A stretch of 64,000 bases of DNA from Cyclobacterium lianum (GCF_900143075.1 NZ_FRCY01000016.1:62001-126000), one strand, 5' to 3'; shown: positions 8,451 to 17,486, counted from the first letter of the stretch. Program-made: numbers and translations. Notes: generated by a model not told the origin, from the sequence alone.

Positions 8451-9032
8451 ATGACGTTGAGTAAGATATTATCGATCGTATTTCTGCTGGGTGCTCTGGG
8501 CCTTGGATACAGGTTATATTTGGGAGTAGATGAGGTTGTGGAAGAGGAAAAAATGCTGGCACGAACCGAAGAAAGGATCATCGAAAAGCTTGAGATGCTG
8601 AGAGATGCCCAGATTGCCTACCAGGCCACCAATGGAGAATATGCCTCCAACTGGAATGACTTAAAGGAATTTATTCAGGACGGTCGCATTTACATTGTGC
8701 AGCGAACGGAGACCACTGAGCTTTTGGAATACGGTAAAGAGGAGACCACCGTCACCATAGATACGCTCGGATCTGTGAATGTACAGGATTCCCTTTTCAA
8801 CGAAACCAAATATCCGGAATTCAATCTGGATCTGCTCAATGTAGTACCAGGCTCAGGTGGCAAAACGTTTGAGTTCTTTGCAGATAAAATTGAGCGGAGT
8901 AACAGGGAAATTGCTGTGTTTGAGATCAGAGATCCGGCGCCCATTAATCCTGAGCGCAGAAGAAACAACAATGAGAAGGCGTTGAGGGTAGGATCCAGAA
9001 CGGATTCCTCTACCTCAGGAAACTGGGAGTAA
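8451..9032 (+). CDS. Membrane-anchored hypothetical protein upstream of DUF3822
   Basis: A 193-residue protein with one N-terminal membrane segment (KILSIVFLLGALGLGYRLYLG), then a charged helix (VVEEEKMLARTEERIIEKLEMLRDAQIAYQATNG) and a mostly beta C-terminal part ending in a low-complexity tail rich in R, N and S. The helix followed by AYQATNGEYASNWNDLKEFI is reminiscent of type IV pilin or pseudopilin N-terminal regions, but the prepilin peptidase signature is missing, so this is only a structural hint. It lies 2 bases before the DUF3822 gene, a Bacteroidota family with a PilM-like fold, which fits a joint role. No function is known to me. Confidence 0.8.
   Translation: MTLSKILSIVFLLGALGLGYRLYLGVDEVVEEEKMLARTEERIIEKLEMLRDAQIAYQATNGEYASNWNDLKEFIQDGRIYIVQRTETTELLEYGKEETTVTIDTLGSVNVQDSLFNETKYPEFNLDLLNVVPGSGGKTFEFFADKIERSNREIAVFEIRDPAPINPERRRNNNEKALRVGSRTDSSTSGNWE
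9025..9029 (+). promoter_or_regulatory. Shine-Dalgarno supporting a TTG start
   Basis: GGGAG lies inside the last codons of the upstream gene, 5 bases before a TTG at 9035. It supports initiation of the DUF3822 gene at this rare start codon, and is notable because most genes in this window have no Shine-Dalgarno. Confidence 0.5.
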
Positions 9033-9034
9033 GC

Positions 9035-9883
9035 TTGGCAGAAGCAACCAATCATATCCAGAGTAGATTCAATAGCGATAGATTTGATGTGCAGGACATA
9101 TCAAATCTATCGCTTTTCTTATATGAAAACCTATTGACGGTAATTGCGCATTGTCAGTCAGATCAGTCCATTGCAGCGGCAAACATCTATTCCCTGCATG
9201 AAGGACAGGATCTCGAAAAAATTTTGGACCACGATGAGCTGATTAACGCATCAAATACCTCTGGCAGGCTCTACCTCCATCACCAAAGATTTACGCTCGT
9301 TCCCGGGATCTTATTCAACCCAGCCCACAGTGCCCTTTACCTTAACTTTGCGACCGAAGTAAACCCGGAACGAGATGAGGTGGTCTATACCGGAATAGCC
9401 AATAACAGCATACAGATACTCGGCGCAGCAGACAAGGCGCTCCTGAATTTGTTCGATGCCAGATTGCCGGAAATGGAAACTTCTCACGGAGCGGCGCATG
9501 TGCTGGACTACTTTCTTCACCAAAACAAGGATTTGCTCAATCAGGAGATCTTTGTGCACACCGCTCCAAATTGTATGTATGTAGCTGGTTTTAAAGATAG
9601 CGAACTGATGTTATTCAACAGGTTCATAATCCATGAAGAGCAGGCCCTCCTGCGCTACCTGTTTACCGTGCTTCAGCAGTTGGCCTTTGACCAGTCCCAT
9701 TGCAAAATAAGCATTCTGGGAAATCTGGACTGGATCCATTCCTCTGAGGAAAATCTTCTGAAATATTTTAAAAATATCCGGCAAATCAGCCCGACACAAA
9801 ACATCGGGTATCAAAAAGGTGCCGAAAATTTAAGAAACACCCAACTTTTAGAAGCCTTCTGGCTTCAGCAACCAGCGGTCTGA
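9035..9883 (+). CDS. DUF3822 family protein (PilM-like fold)
   Basis: A 282-residue cytosolic protein that matches the Bacteroidota family DUF3822. Family features are the early SNLSLFLYENLLTVIA strand-helix, LYLHHQRFTLVPGILFNP, the central ILGAADKALLNLF segment and FKDSELMLFNRFII in the second half. The family is thought to have an actin-like ASKHA fold similar to PilM, but its role is unknown. The start is a TTG two bases after the previous stop; GGGAG in front of it supports this and no ATG lies nearby in frame. Its stop overlaps the coaD start (TGATG), so it is translationally coupled to coaD. Confidence 0.85.
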   Translation: MAEATNHIQSRFNSDRFDVQDISNLSLFLYENLLTVIAHCQSDQSIAAANIYSLHEGQDLEKILDHDELINASNTSGRLYLHHQRFTLVPGILFNPAHSALYLNFATEVNPERDEVVYTGIANNSIQILGAADKALLNLFDARLPEMETSHGAAHVLDYFLHQNKDLLNQEIFVHTAPNCMYVAGFKDSELMLFNRFIIHEEQALLRYLFTVLQQLAFDQSHCKISILGNLDWIHSSEENLLKYFKNIRQISPTQNIGYQKGAENLRNTQLLEAFWLQQPAV

Positions 9884-10338
9884 TGAAAAAAATAGCACTT
9901 TTCCCGGGTTCTTTTGACCCCTATACCAATGGCCACCATGACATCGTCTTAAGAGGCCTGAACCTGTTTGACGAAATCATCATCGGTATCGGCCACAACA
10001 CCAGCAAAAAAAACAGGTATTTTGACATTGACATGATGGTGGATAAGATCAAATCCATCTATACCGACCAGCCAGGTGTGAAAGTACTGGTCTATGATGA
10101 GCTTACGTCCTCCCTCGCCAAGAGCCATCAGGCCAGGTACCTGCTGCGTGGCCTCAGAAATACGACAGACTTTGAATACGAAAATACCATTAGCCAAATG
10201 AATCGTTACCTGAACGAGGAGTTGGAAACGGTATTTTTGATCACTTCTCCCGAATACGCAGCCATCAGCTCGACGATAATCCGTGAAGTACACCGGTACG
10301 GGGGTAATGTAGATAAATTTCTTCCTTACAGCGTCTGA
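9883..10338 (+). CDS. coaD: Phosphopantetheine adenylyltransferase (PPAT)
   Basis: A 151-residue enzyme of coenzyme A biosynthesis that transfers AMP from ATP to 4'-phosphopantetheine, giving dephospho-CoA. It is a nucleotidyltransferase of the HxGH type. The first motif is PGSFDPYTNGHHDI with H18, the central substrate-binding part is LLRGLRNTTDFEYE and the C-terminal motif is AAISSTIIREV. The length is typical. The start overlaps the DUF3822 stop by one base. The last 13 bases overlap the end of the convergent Nudix gene. Confidence 0.97.
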   Translation: MKKIALFPGSFDPYTNGHHDIVLRGLNLFDEIIIGIGHNTSKKNRYFDIDMMVDKIKSIYTDQPGVKVLVYDELTSSLAKSHQARYLLRGLRNTTDFEYENTISQMNRYLNEELETVFLITSPEYAAISSTIIREVHRYGGNVDKFLPYSV

Positions 10339-11015
10339 TGCAAAGCCGGATGGAGGTTTAAAAAACGCTTGTACAAATAACGCATGGATGGATAGGAATT
10401 GATCAGGGCTATCTTTGCCTCCTGATGACTCATCCATTTGATATCGAAAATACCCTCTTCAGTTTGAGGCTTCATTTTTGCATCATTCAGACAATGCATA
10501 CTGTACCAATATGTTTTCTTCAGAATACTCTTTCTGTTCTGTGTGTACGTGTGCCAGGTTTTACAGATCGGTGCTTTGATTTTGACCTGAATATTGCATT
10601 CTTCTTCTACCTCACGGAGGGCACAGCTTGATGGGGACTCTTTTTTTTCAAACTTCCCCTTGGGCAGATCCCATTTACCCAGCCGGTAAATAAACAATAT
10701 TTTGTCTTCCTTAGTCACCAAACCACCGGCTGCTTTAATGATCATAAACCTGCTTTTAATAAATTTCTTCAATTCCTTCTTCTCATCGGTCACAAGCGTA
10801 ATGCTGTCCAGGTTCTTCAATTTCCTGGTACGCAGGAGATAAAGCAGGCGCACAATGATGTCTTTGGATGGATTTTTTATCAGCACATCGTCATGAAAAT
10901 CAGCCGTAGCCGGCAGTTCGGAGGGATTGTCATAGATACATTCAAATGATTTCTTTGGCAAAAAATCCAGAGATGACACCAAATCCAAAGGCTTGTCATT
11001 GATGAATATTTTCAT
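10326..11015 (-). CDS. Nudix hydrolase with N-terminal extension
   Basis: A 229-residue protein from the ATG at 11015 (an upstream start at 11036 would add seven residues). Residues 1 to about 95 form a domain typical of Bacteroidota homologues, starting MKIFINDKPL and rich in charged helices. The Nudix domain follows: AAGGLVTKEDKILFIYRLGKWDLPKGK, then the Nudix box GKFEKKESPSSCALREVEEE. All the metal-binding glutamates are present; the usual glycine after REVEEE is replaced (CNI). The substrate is unknown. It is divergent from pyrE and convergent with coaD, overlapping the coaD 3' end by 13 bases. Confidence 0.9.
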   Translation of the reverse strand: MKIFINDKPLDLVSSLDFLPKKSFECIYDNPSELPATADFHDDVLIKNPSKDIIVRLLYLLRTRKLKNLDSITLVTDEKKELKKFIKSRFMIIKAAGGLVTKEDKILFIYRLGKWDLPKGKFEKKESPSSCALREVEEECNIQVKIKAPICKTWHTYTQNRKSILKKTYWYSMHCLNDAKMKPQTEEGIFDIKWMSHQEAKIALINSYPSMRYLYKRFLNLHPALHQTL

Positions 11016-11098
11016 AAGCAAGGCTTGTTTTTCCAAAAATGCATTTTTTTTTCAGGCCCTACAACCATCAGTAAACATTAATTGGCTAATTTTATACC

Positions 11099-11743
11099 AT
11101 GGAAATTTATGAACCAAACACTGCTTCCCTCATTTCCAAAAAACTCCTGGAAATCAATGCTATCAAGCTTTCTCCAAAAATCCCCTTCACCTGGGCATCC
11201 GGATGGAAATCTCCGATATACTGCGACAACAGGTTGTCTCTCTCCTATCCTAACGTACGGAAGCTCATCCTGGAAAAACTGGTAAAAGCCATCCAAACTC
11301 ATTTTTTGAACATAGAAGCCGTAGCGGGAGTAGCTACCGCCGGCATTCCACAGGGAGTCCTTATCGCAGACAGGCTGGATGTTCCATTTGTATACGTGCG
11401 ATCTAAGGCCAAAGGGCACGGCATGGAAAACATGATAGAAGGAAAGGTCAGCAAAGACCAGAAAGTGGTGGTCGTCGAAGATCTGGTGTCTACCGGGGGA
11501 AGCTCTCTGAAAGCTGTAAACGACTTAAAAAAAGCGGGATTTAATGTTCTGGGAATGGTTGCCATTTTTACCTATGGATTTGAACTGGCAAAAGAAAATT
11601 TCTCCAGGGAAGGGGTCAAGTTGATTTGTCTGAGCGATTACGCCGCTATGCTGCCTCAGGCTTTGGCTAAAGGATTCATTTCAGCTGATGACATGGAAGC
11701 GTTGAAAGCCTGGAGAAATAGCCCCGACACCTGGAAGCCATAA
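11099..11743 (+). CDS. pyrE: Orotate phosphoribosyltransferase
   Basis: A 214-residue enzyme of pyrimidine synthesis that joins orotate and PRPP to make orotidine 5'-monophosphate. The PRPP-binding loop is VVVVEDLVSTGGSS (residues 123-136). The N-terminal SPKIPFTWASGWKSPIYCDNR orotate-binding region and the VAGVATAGIPQG loop are complete, as is the flexible catalytic loop RSKAKGHG. The length is normal. It stands alone: divergent from a Nudix gene and followed by a convergent gene. The ATG is well placed, with an AT-rich leader before it. Confidence 0.97.
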   Translation: MEIYEPNTASLISKKLLEINAIKLSPKIPFTWASGWKSPIYCDNRLSLSYPNVRKLILEKLVKAIQTHFLNIEAVAGVATAGIPQGVLIADRLDVPFVYVRSKAKGHGMENMIEGKVSKDQKVVVVEDLVSTGGSSLKAVNDLKKAGFNVLGMVAIFTYGFELAKENFSREGVKLICLSDYAAMLPQALAKGFISADDMEALKAWRNSPDTWKP

Positions 11744-11827
11744 TCAACGGACCTCCCGGCAAGAGATCAGCTATCGCCTTCCGGCGTAATCCAATATATA
11801 AGCAGAGATAAGCCGGCCTACAGGTGA

Positions 11828-12640
11828 TCAATGGTCGGGGTAATTTTCCGGATAAAAGGTGTTTGCTTTTTGATCTGTTTTTTCCATCAATCCCAGGCCA
11901 AACAGTGCGAAATCATATTTTACAGGATCAGTAGCATCCATGGCCCGGAGGTTTTCTGTGAGTTCCATGGCTGTCTGCCAGTCGGTAGGCTTTCTGCGGA
12001 TCAAGCCAAGCCTGCGTGCAACCCGATCCACATGCAAATCACATGGACATACCAGTTGAGCAGGTGAAATGGTATCCCAAATGCCAAAGTCAACTCCCAT
12101 ATTGTCCTTCCTCACCATCCACCTCAAAAACATGTTGATCCTTTTGCATGCTGCCTTTCTGCCGGGCGTGGCCACGTGCTTTCTTGTTCTCTGTGGCGCA
12201 TGAGGCAGGTCGAAAAAGAATTGGTGGAAGTTGATAAGCAAGCTCTCCATTACATTCTGCCCGGAAGTCCAGCCCAGCGTAAATGCCGCTTCCAGACTAT
12301 CGTGCTTTCGGTAAAACCTGGAAAGGAAATCAATGAAATATAGGGTATCTATATCGTTAAAAGTACGGTGCCTGAAATGAACAAAAGGCTTCAGGTCATC
12401 TTCAGAATGATGCAGCATAAACTCATAGGGACTATTGTCCATCATTCCCATGAGCTCCCGGCACTTGTTGATGATCGTCTTGCGTTGACCCCATGCCAGT
12501 ATCGCGGCAAAAAAGCCGGCGATTTCGATATCCTGCTTGCGGCTGTACTGATGGGGGATGGAAATGGGATCTTCTGCAATAAAATCGGGCCGGTTAAAGG
12601 CCAGCACCTTCTCTTCCAAAAAATCCTTCAGTGCTCCCAT
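11828..12640 (-). CDS. TIGR02757 / DUF2400 family protein
   Basis: A 270-residue protein of family TIGR02757 (DUF2400), widespread in Bacteroidota and of unknown function. Recognisable blocks are the AILAWGQRKTIINKCRELM helix, the FRHRTFNDIDTLYFIDFL region, the centre RINMFLRWMVRKDNMGVDFG, then the PCDLHVDRVARRLGL stretch and the ending KYDFALFGLGLME. Several invariant charged residues (RKDN, D.H..R.AR) suggest an enzyme or nucleic-acid binder. Its ATG overlaps the stop of the upstream gene (TGATG), so the two genes are translationally coupled and probably share the promoter at 13214-13244. Confidence 0.9.
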   Translation of the reverse strand: MGALKDFLEEKVLAFNRPDFIAEDPISIPHQYSRKQDIEIAGFFAAILAWGQRKTIINKCRELMGMMDNSPYEFMLHHSEDDLKPFVHFRHRTFNDIDTLYFIDFLSRFYRKHDSLEAAFTLGWTSGQNVMESLLINFHQFFFDLPHAPQRTRKHVATPGRKAACKRINMFLRWMVRKDNMGVDFGIWDTISPAQLVCPCDLHVDRVARRLGLIRRKPTDWQTAMELTENLRAMDATDPVKYDFALFGLGLMEKTDQKANTFYPENYPDH

Positions 12641-13194
12641 CAGGCAATGGCGACTTTCATTTCACCACCCTGGGTACCGTCAAACCACTTTAAACACAAA
12701 AATTCTTCTTGTTTATCAGAAACATGCCAGTCAAAACACCTGATATTGGCCAATTTGGTCAGTTTATCTGCATCCGGCTGATACAGGCAGATGTCGAAGT
12801 CAGGGATCTGTGCCAGATCAGTAGTGTTCCACTTTTCCAGCAACCAACCCTCTTTGAGCACGTTGACCCGTTTGCCAAAAACATGTTCTTCAATGACGGA
12901 GGGTATACCATCTTTTCTTCTGAAATGATAGCACTCGGGACCAAAAATAATTTGCTTGTAAAGCTTTCCCTCGATGAGGTCTGACTCCTCAGATAGTTGC
13001 TTCCAAATAATTTTGCTTTCCTGTTTGGGAGCAGATTTACTGAATTTTGCCAGGAAGCTGGAAATACCGGAAAATAAATACGTCACACCAATGAACAGCA
13101 AGCCAAAAGTGGCAAGGACAGGGTAAGTCAATACAAAAATGGCGTTCCAGATAAATTTGAAAAACCGGTGAAAGAAGTTTTCGATTGTGCCCAT
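12640..13194 (-). CDS. Hypothetical membrane-anchored protein
   Basis: A 184-residue protein from the ATG at 13194. It has an N-terminal amphipathic start (MGTIENFFHRFFKFIWNAI) and a hydrophobic hairpin or single helix (FVLTYPVLATFGLLFIGVTYLF). The soluble domain of about 125 residues after it begins near KQESKIIWKQLSEESDL. It has regularly spaced aromatic and charged residues (KLYKQIIFGPECYHFRRK; GWLLEKWNTTDLAQIPDFD) but no motif I recognise. The frame continues upstream to 13257, but that part overlaps the promoter elements, so the 13194 start is preferred. It is coupled to the TIGR02757 gene by a TGATG overlap. No function can be given. Confidence 0.75.
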   Translation of the reverse strand: MGTIENFFHRFFKFIWNAIFVLTYPVLATFGLLFIGVTYLFSGISSFLAKFSKSAPKQESKIIWKQLSEESDLIEGKLYKQIIFGPECYHFRRKDGIPSVIEEHVFGKRVNVLKEGWLLEKWNTTDLAQIPDFDICLYQPDADKLTKLANIRCFDWHVSDKQEEFLCLKWFDGTQGGEMKVAIA

Positions 13195-13213
13195 TGCGTG
13201 CTGAATACAAAGC

Positions 13214-13244
13214 CAAAAGTAAACGAAATTGGCCAACAAACAAA
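13214..13244 (-). promoter_or_regulatory. Promoter (TTTG-N19-TACTTTTG) for the 13194 gene and TIGR02757
   Basis: On the minus strand TTTG (13244-13241) is followed after exactly 19 bases by TACTTTTG (13221-13214), matching both elements of the Bacteroidota housekeeping promoter. The -7 element ends 19 bases before the ATG at 13194, leaving a short leader. It lies back to back with the prfC promoter. Confidence 0.55.
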
Positions 13245-13288
13245 ATTGCCAACTCACTGAGCAAAAATTTCAGTACCAGAGTTTTAAA

Positions 13289-13322
13289 TTTGAACAATCT
13301 CATGGGTTTTTCCGTACCTTTG
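13289..13322 (+). promoter_or_regulatory. Promoter (TTTG-N22-TACCTTTG) for prfC
   Basis: TTTG at 13289-13292 and TACCTTTG at 13315-13322 match the Bacteroidota -33 and -7 elements with a 22-base spacer, inside the accepted 17-23 range. Transcription would begin near 13329, some 17 bases before the prfC ATG. Confidence 0.55.
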
Positions 13323-13345
13323 CAGGCTGAAAATACCATAGTGCC

Positions 13346-14926
13346 ATGAATATTACTCAAGAGATTGCCAAAAGGAAAACTTTTGGTATCATCGCCCACC
13401 CCGATGCCGGTAAAACCACCCTGACAGAAAAAATGCTGCTCTTTGGCGGAGCCATCAAAACAGCGGGGGCTGTGAAGTCAAACAAGATCGATACCGCCAC
13501 CAAATCTGACTGGATGGAAATTGAAAAACAACGGGGCATCTCCGTGGCAACCTCGGTAATGGGCTTTGAATACAAAGGGCAGAAAATCAACCTGCTGGAT
13601 ACTCCGGGTCACCAGGATTTCGCAGAGGATACTTACCGGACCCTCACCGCAGTAGATTCTGTCATTATGGTCATTGATTGTGTCAAAGGTGTGGAGATAC
13701 AGACCGAAAAATTGATGGAGGTATGCCGTATGAGGAAAACGCCCGTCATTTGTTTTATCAACAAATTGGATAGAGAGGGACAAGATCCCTATGACCTGCT
13801 GGACGAGGTGGAGCAGAAACTTAATATTCAGGTGAGACCGCTTTCATGGCCCATCTCAATGGGAAAATCCTTTAAAGGAGTTTACAATCTTTACGACAGG
13901 CAATTGAACCTGTTTACCCCCAGTCAACGCAAGGTCAGCGACGACAGGATTACGATAGAAGACCTCAATTCCGGCCAATTGGATGAAATGATCGGCAAAA
14001 ACCTCGCAGATCAACTGAGGGAAGATGTGGACCTGATAGAAGGGGTTTATCCCGATTTTGATCCGGCCGATTATCTGGAGGGAAAGGTGGCGCCTGTATT
14101 TTTTGGTTCGGCTGTCAATAATTTTGGGGTGAAGGAAATGCTCGATACCTTTATTCAAATCGCTCCGGGTCCCAAGAGCCGATTGACCGAAGAAAGGGAA
14201 GTCAAGCCGGAAGAGGATAAGTTCTCTGGATTTATTTTTAAAATTCACGCAAACATGGATCCCAAACACCGCAACCGGATTGCATTTCTGAGAATTTGCT
14301 CAGGACGGTTTGAGCGAAATAAGCCCTACAATCATGTGAAGGGGCCCAAAGCACTGCGTTTTTCTAATGTCACTTCCTTTATGGCGCAGGACAAAGAGAT
14401 CATCGAAGAAGCTTTCCCGGGAGACATCGTAGGTTTGTATGACACCGGAAACCTTAAAATCGGAGATAGCATTACCGATGGTGAAGATCTGCAGTTTAAG
14501 GGCATACCCAGTTTTTCTCCGGAGATATTCCGGGAGGTGGTCAATAAGGATGCGATGAAAACCAAACAGCTAGAGAAAGGTTTGCAGCAATTGATGGAGG
14601 AAGGTGTGGCCCAATTGTTTACCTTTGAAATCGGATCCCGGAAAGTCGTGGGCACCGTGGGGCAATTGCAGTTTGAAGTGATTCAGTTCAGGCTGAAAAA
14701 CGAATACAATGCCACCGCAGACTTTGTACCCATGAACTTGTTCAAGGCCTGCTGGATTAAAAGCAGGGACAAGAAGAAACTGGATGAGTTTGTCCGCTCC
14801 AAGCAGCGCCATATTGCCCGGGATAAGGATGGCAAACTTGTGTTTATGGCCGAAAGTAAAGCCTGGTTACAAATGGTGCAGGAAAATTTCCCGGACATTG
14901 AATTTCACTACACATCAGAACTTTAA
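13346..14926 (+). CDS. prfC: Peptide chain release factor 3
   Basis: A 526-residue translational GTPase that recycles RF1 and RF2 from the ribosome after stop-codon hydrolysis. The GTPase domain shows G1 [11 protein letters not shown]2 in [10 protein letters not shown]3 DTPGHQDF and G4 NKLD ([12 protein letters not shown]). The RF3-specific parts follow: a second domain from about residue 280 and the C-terminal region with MEEGVAQLF and [11 protein letters not shown]. Length and order match bacterial RF3 and not EF-G, which is longer. It has its own promoter with a short leader. An RluA-type synthase gene follows 20 bases later. Confidence 0.97.
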   Translation: MNITQEIAKRKTFGIIAHPDAGKTTLTEKMLLFGGAIKTAGAVKSNKIDTATKSDWMEIEKQRGISVATSVMGFEYKGQKINLLDTPGHQDFAEDTYRTLTAVDSVIMVIDCVKGVEIQTEKLMEVCRMRKTPVICFINKLDREGQDPYDLLDEVEQKLNIQVRPLSWPISMGKSFKGVYNLYDRQLNLFTPSQRKVSDDRITIEDLNSGQLDEMIGKNLADQLREDVDLIEGVYPDFDPADYLEGKVAPVFFGSAVNNFGVKEMLDTFIQIAPGPKSRLTEEREVKPEEDKFSGFIFKIHANMDPKHRNRIAFLRICSGRFERNKPYNHVKGPKALRFSNVTSFMAQDKEIIEEAFPGDIVGLYDTGNLKIGDSITDGEDLQFKGIPSFSPEIFREVVNKDAMKTKQLEKGLQQLMEEGVAQLFTFEIGSRKVVGTVGQLQFEVIQFRLKNEYNATADFVPMNLFKACWIKSRDKKKLDEFVRSKQRHIARDKDGKLVFMAESKAWLQMVQENFPDIEFHYTSEL

Positions 14927-14946
14927 TTTATTAGCTTACCTGCCAA

Positions 14947-15678
14947 ATGAAAAAGCCGTTTAACGTTATTTTCGAAGACAATCACCTCCTGGTGGTCAAC
15001 AAGTCAGCAGGTATACTGGTGCAGGGAGATAAAACCGGCGACAAAACGCTCACCGATTATTGTAAGGACTATATTGCCCACAAATACCAGAAGCCGGGAG
15101 CGGTGTTTCTGCACCCGGTACACCGGTTAGACAGACCGGTAAGCGGTATCGTCGTATTTGCAAGGACTTCCAAAGCATTGGAGCGGATGACGGCCCTGTT
15201 TAGGAAACGAGATATCCACAAGGTATACTGGGCCATCGTCAAAAAAAAACCCAGGGAAGAAATGGCCAAGCTTACCCATTGGCTCGTAAAAGATAACGAT
15301 AAGAATGTCTCCAAAGCATTCGAAAGAGAAGTGGCCGATTCCAAAAAATCAGAAACAAATTATAAACGGATGGGCAAACTGAATGACCACTGGCTACTGG
15401 AACTGCGACCTGTGACGGGCCGACCCCACCAGTTGAGGGTGCAATTAGCCGCGATGGGCTGTCCTATCAGAGGAGATGTCAAATATGGTTTTTCCAAAGC
15501 CAACCCAGATCTCAGCATCAACCTTCATGCCTTCCATTTGGTGTTCAATCATCCGGTAAAGAAGGAAAAACTTTTTCTGAGGGCTGCTCTGCCGGAGGAC
15601 CAATTTTGGGAACAGTTTTTGGAGTTTGAAAATGTCAAAACAAGTGATCGCCATCTGGACAACACATTTAGCGGGTAG
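14947..15678 (+). CDS. RluA-family RNA pseudouridine synthase
   Basis: A 243-residue enzyme that isomerises uridine to pseudouridine in rRNA or tRNA. The catalytic aspartate is D62 in HPVHRLDRPVSGIVVFAR. The other family blocks are the N-terminal EDNHLLVVNKSAGILVQGD, the YWAIVKK strand and the closing LRPVTGRPHQLRVQLAAMG. There is no S4 domain, so it belongs to the short RluA/RluC-like form without an RNA-binding N-terminus; the exact target base cannot be told. It follows prfC closely and is likely co-transcribed with it. The next gene begins 28 bases after its stop. Confidence 0.94.
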   Translation: MKKPFNVIFEDNHLLVVNKSAGILVQGDKTGDKTLTDYCKDYIAHKYQKPGAVFLHPVHRLDRPVSGIVVFARTSKALERMTALFRKRDIHKVYWAIVKKKPREEMAKLTHWLVKDNDKNVSKAFEREVADSKKSETNYKRMGKLNDHWLLELRPVTGRPHQLRVQLAAMGCPIRGDVKYGFSKANPDLSINLHAFHLVFNHPVKKEKLFLRAALPEDQFWEQFLEFENVKTSDRHLDNTFSG

Positions 15679-15706
15679 ATTACTTAAGCGAGTTGATAGG
15701 ATTGAT

Positions 15707-16564
15707 ATGCTGAGAAAATCGTTTTTTATTTTTGCTCTTCTGCTAATGGCTATTTTCCCGGTATGTGGACAGGAAAAAGGCGTTTTTTGGAAAATATCAG
15801 GCAACGGACTTCCTTCCAGCTCCTACCTCTTTGGCACCATCCACCTCATTTGTGAGCAGGATTTTGCGATGAGCGGGCAGGTGATCGAAAAACTGGCTGA
15901 ATCCAAGGCATTGGTTTTGGAAATAGACATGGACGACCCTGCTCTGCGGATGGCACTGATGTCAAATATTTATAATGAAGACGGACAGAAAATTACAGAT
16001 TATCTCTCGGAAGAGGAGTATCAGGAAATCAAATCATTTCTGAAAGAGCGAACCGGAATGGACATGGATATGCTCAAAACCATGCGACCGATGGTCCTGA
16101 TGTCATTGATATATCCCAATTTACTGGAATGTGACACCAGGGCATTCGAAAATGAGCTGATGGCTCTGGCTAAGTCAGAGGATATTGAAATCGTAGGCCT
16201 GGAGTCTGTTGAGGACCAACTTTCACTATTTGACCTGATCCCACTGGAGGAACAATACCGGAGTTTTTACACCTATGCAGACAATCTGGAAAAAGGAAAA
16301 GAGGAATTCAGAAAATTAATCGCCTCGTACAGAGAAGAGGACATCAGTGCCCTTCTGGACCTGGTCTCGGAAAGTCCGGAGTACAGAGATTATAAGGATG
16401 TATTGCTCGACCAGAGAAACCAGAACTGGATAGATCCCATGGAATCCTTGATGAAAAGCGGATCCATGTTTTTTGCTGTCGGTGCAGGGCATCTTGCCGG
16501 AGATACGGGCCTGATCCAGCTTCTAAAAAGGGAAGGTTATTCGGTAGAGCGTCTGTATCTTTGA
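15707..16564 (+). CDS. TraB/GumN family exported protein
   Basis: A 285-residue protein from the ATG at 15707, where it begins with a clear signal peptide (MLRKSFFIFALLLMAIFPVCGQ). The frame is open upstream to 15626, inside the rluA-like gene; the extension in front of the signal peptide argues against that start. Family features are the early SSYLFGTIHLICEQD with the GTxH motif, ALVLEIDMDDP, an IVGLESVEDQL glutamate motif and the C-terminal FFAVGAGHLAGDTGLIQLL. TraB/GumN proteins resemble Tiki-type metalloproteases, so protease activity is possible but not shown. Its 3' end overlaps the convergent VTT gene by 28 bases. Confidence 0.9.
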   Translation: MLRKSFFIFALLLMAIFPVCGQEKGVFWKISGNGLPSSSYLFGTIHLICEQDFAMSGQVIEKLAESKALVLEIDMDDPALRMALMSNIYNEDGQKITDYLSEEEYQEIKSFLKERTGMDMDMLKTMRPMVLMSLIYPNLLECDTRAFENELMALAKSEDIEIVGLESVEDQLSLFDLIPLEEQYRSFYTYADNLEKGKEEFRKLIASYREEDISALLDLVSESPEYRDYKDVLLDQRNQNWIDPMESLMKSGSMFFAVGAGHLAGDTGLIQLLKREGYSVERLYL

Positions 16565-17280
16565 GCTTCATCTCCGGCGGATTTGGGCACAAAAAAATGA
16601 TAGATACCCCATAGGCTGAGCAGGAGAAGAATACCGATTACCGCGTATTGCCAGGATGCTGTTTTGGCGGCTACTGCTTGCTGAATATCTCCCGCCAAAG
16701 CTCCGGTAAAAAACGCCAATAGTGTCCTGGGCAGCATCCCCAGCAAGCCAAACCAAAGTACCCGTTTGAGACCGGTATCCAGAAGGGCAAATACCAGGTT
16801 GGATATGGCAAAGGGTATCACCGGACTTATACGCACAAAAAATATCAACCAGCCCATATCTTCCCTTCTCTTGTCTATCATTCGTTTTGCTTTTGGATAG
16901 GGCTTGAGTAACCATTCCAGGCTGTTTCTATCCATAAATCGTCCGGACTGATAGCCAATCGCGCTGCCCAGCGTATACGCCAAAACCAGAAGTGGAAATG
17001 CCGCCCAGCCAAAAACAAACCCACTGACTACCGAAAAAAAGGTAGTGGGAATCAGGGCAAAACCCATCAGCATAGCCCCAAGCAGGCAGTAGACCGCGGC
17101 CCATTCAAGATTCATTATTGAGGGTATACTCTGACTGGCCCAATTGCTGTACAACCACTGAACCAGAAATAAAACACCCAGGGAAGGTACTATAGCCGCC
17201 CAGAGAATTGCTGCCAGTACCAGGGGGTTTCTGCGATAGATAACAGAAAAATGCTTGAAAATAGGCGGTTTTTTACTCAT
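16537..17280 (-). CDS. TVP38/TMEM64 (VTT domain) membrane protein
   Basis: A 247-residue integral membrane protein of the DedA/VTT superfamily, related to lipid scramblases and undecaprenyl-phosphate transporters, though the substrate of this branch is not established. About six hydrophobic segments are visible, beginning with LVLAAILWAAIVPSLGVLFLV. The VTT core contains a re-entrant region (PTTFFSVVSGFVFG), the GSAIGYQSGRFMDR segment and the downstream FFVRISPVIPFAISNL, the typical arginine-proline motif. The C-terminal tail is charged. The gene is convergent with TraB/GumN, overlapping by 28 bases. Its upstream region (17281-17486) is shared with the divergent metB. Confidence 0.9.
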   Translation of the reverse strand: MSKKPPIFKHFSVIYRRNPLVLAAILWAAIVPSLGVLFLVQWLYSNWASQSIPSIMNLEWAAVYCLLGAMLMGFALIPTTFFSVVSGFVFGWAAFPLLVLAYTLGSAIGYQSGRFMDRNSLEWLLKPYPKAKRMIDKRREDMGWLIFFVRISPVIPFAISNLVFALLDTGLKRVLWFGLLGMLPRTLLAFFTGALAGDIQQAVAAKTASWQYAVIGILLLLSLWGIYHFFVPKSAGDEAQRYRRSTE

Positions 17281-17486
17281 CTTTGGGCAAAGCTATAAAA
17301 AATACCAACTTTAATGGAATCAAACCGGATAGAGGTAGCGTCTACCCTTCCTTTATACCTATGGTTTGAGGTTTATTATCGACAAATGAGATCAATCCGG
17401 GTAACATCATATTCAGAAACACATGATAAAGATGATTAAAATCCGCATAGATTTCACCTGACCTATAAAGAGACAAGCTTAAACAT

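Noticed and set aside
17281-17486. SAM riboswitch before metB
   Set aside because: The leader shows neither the paired helices nor the conserved core of a SAM riboswitch as far as can be read by eye.
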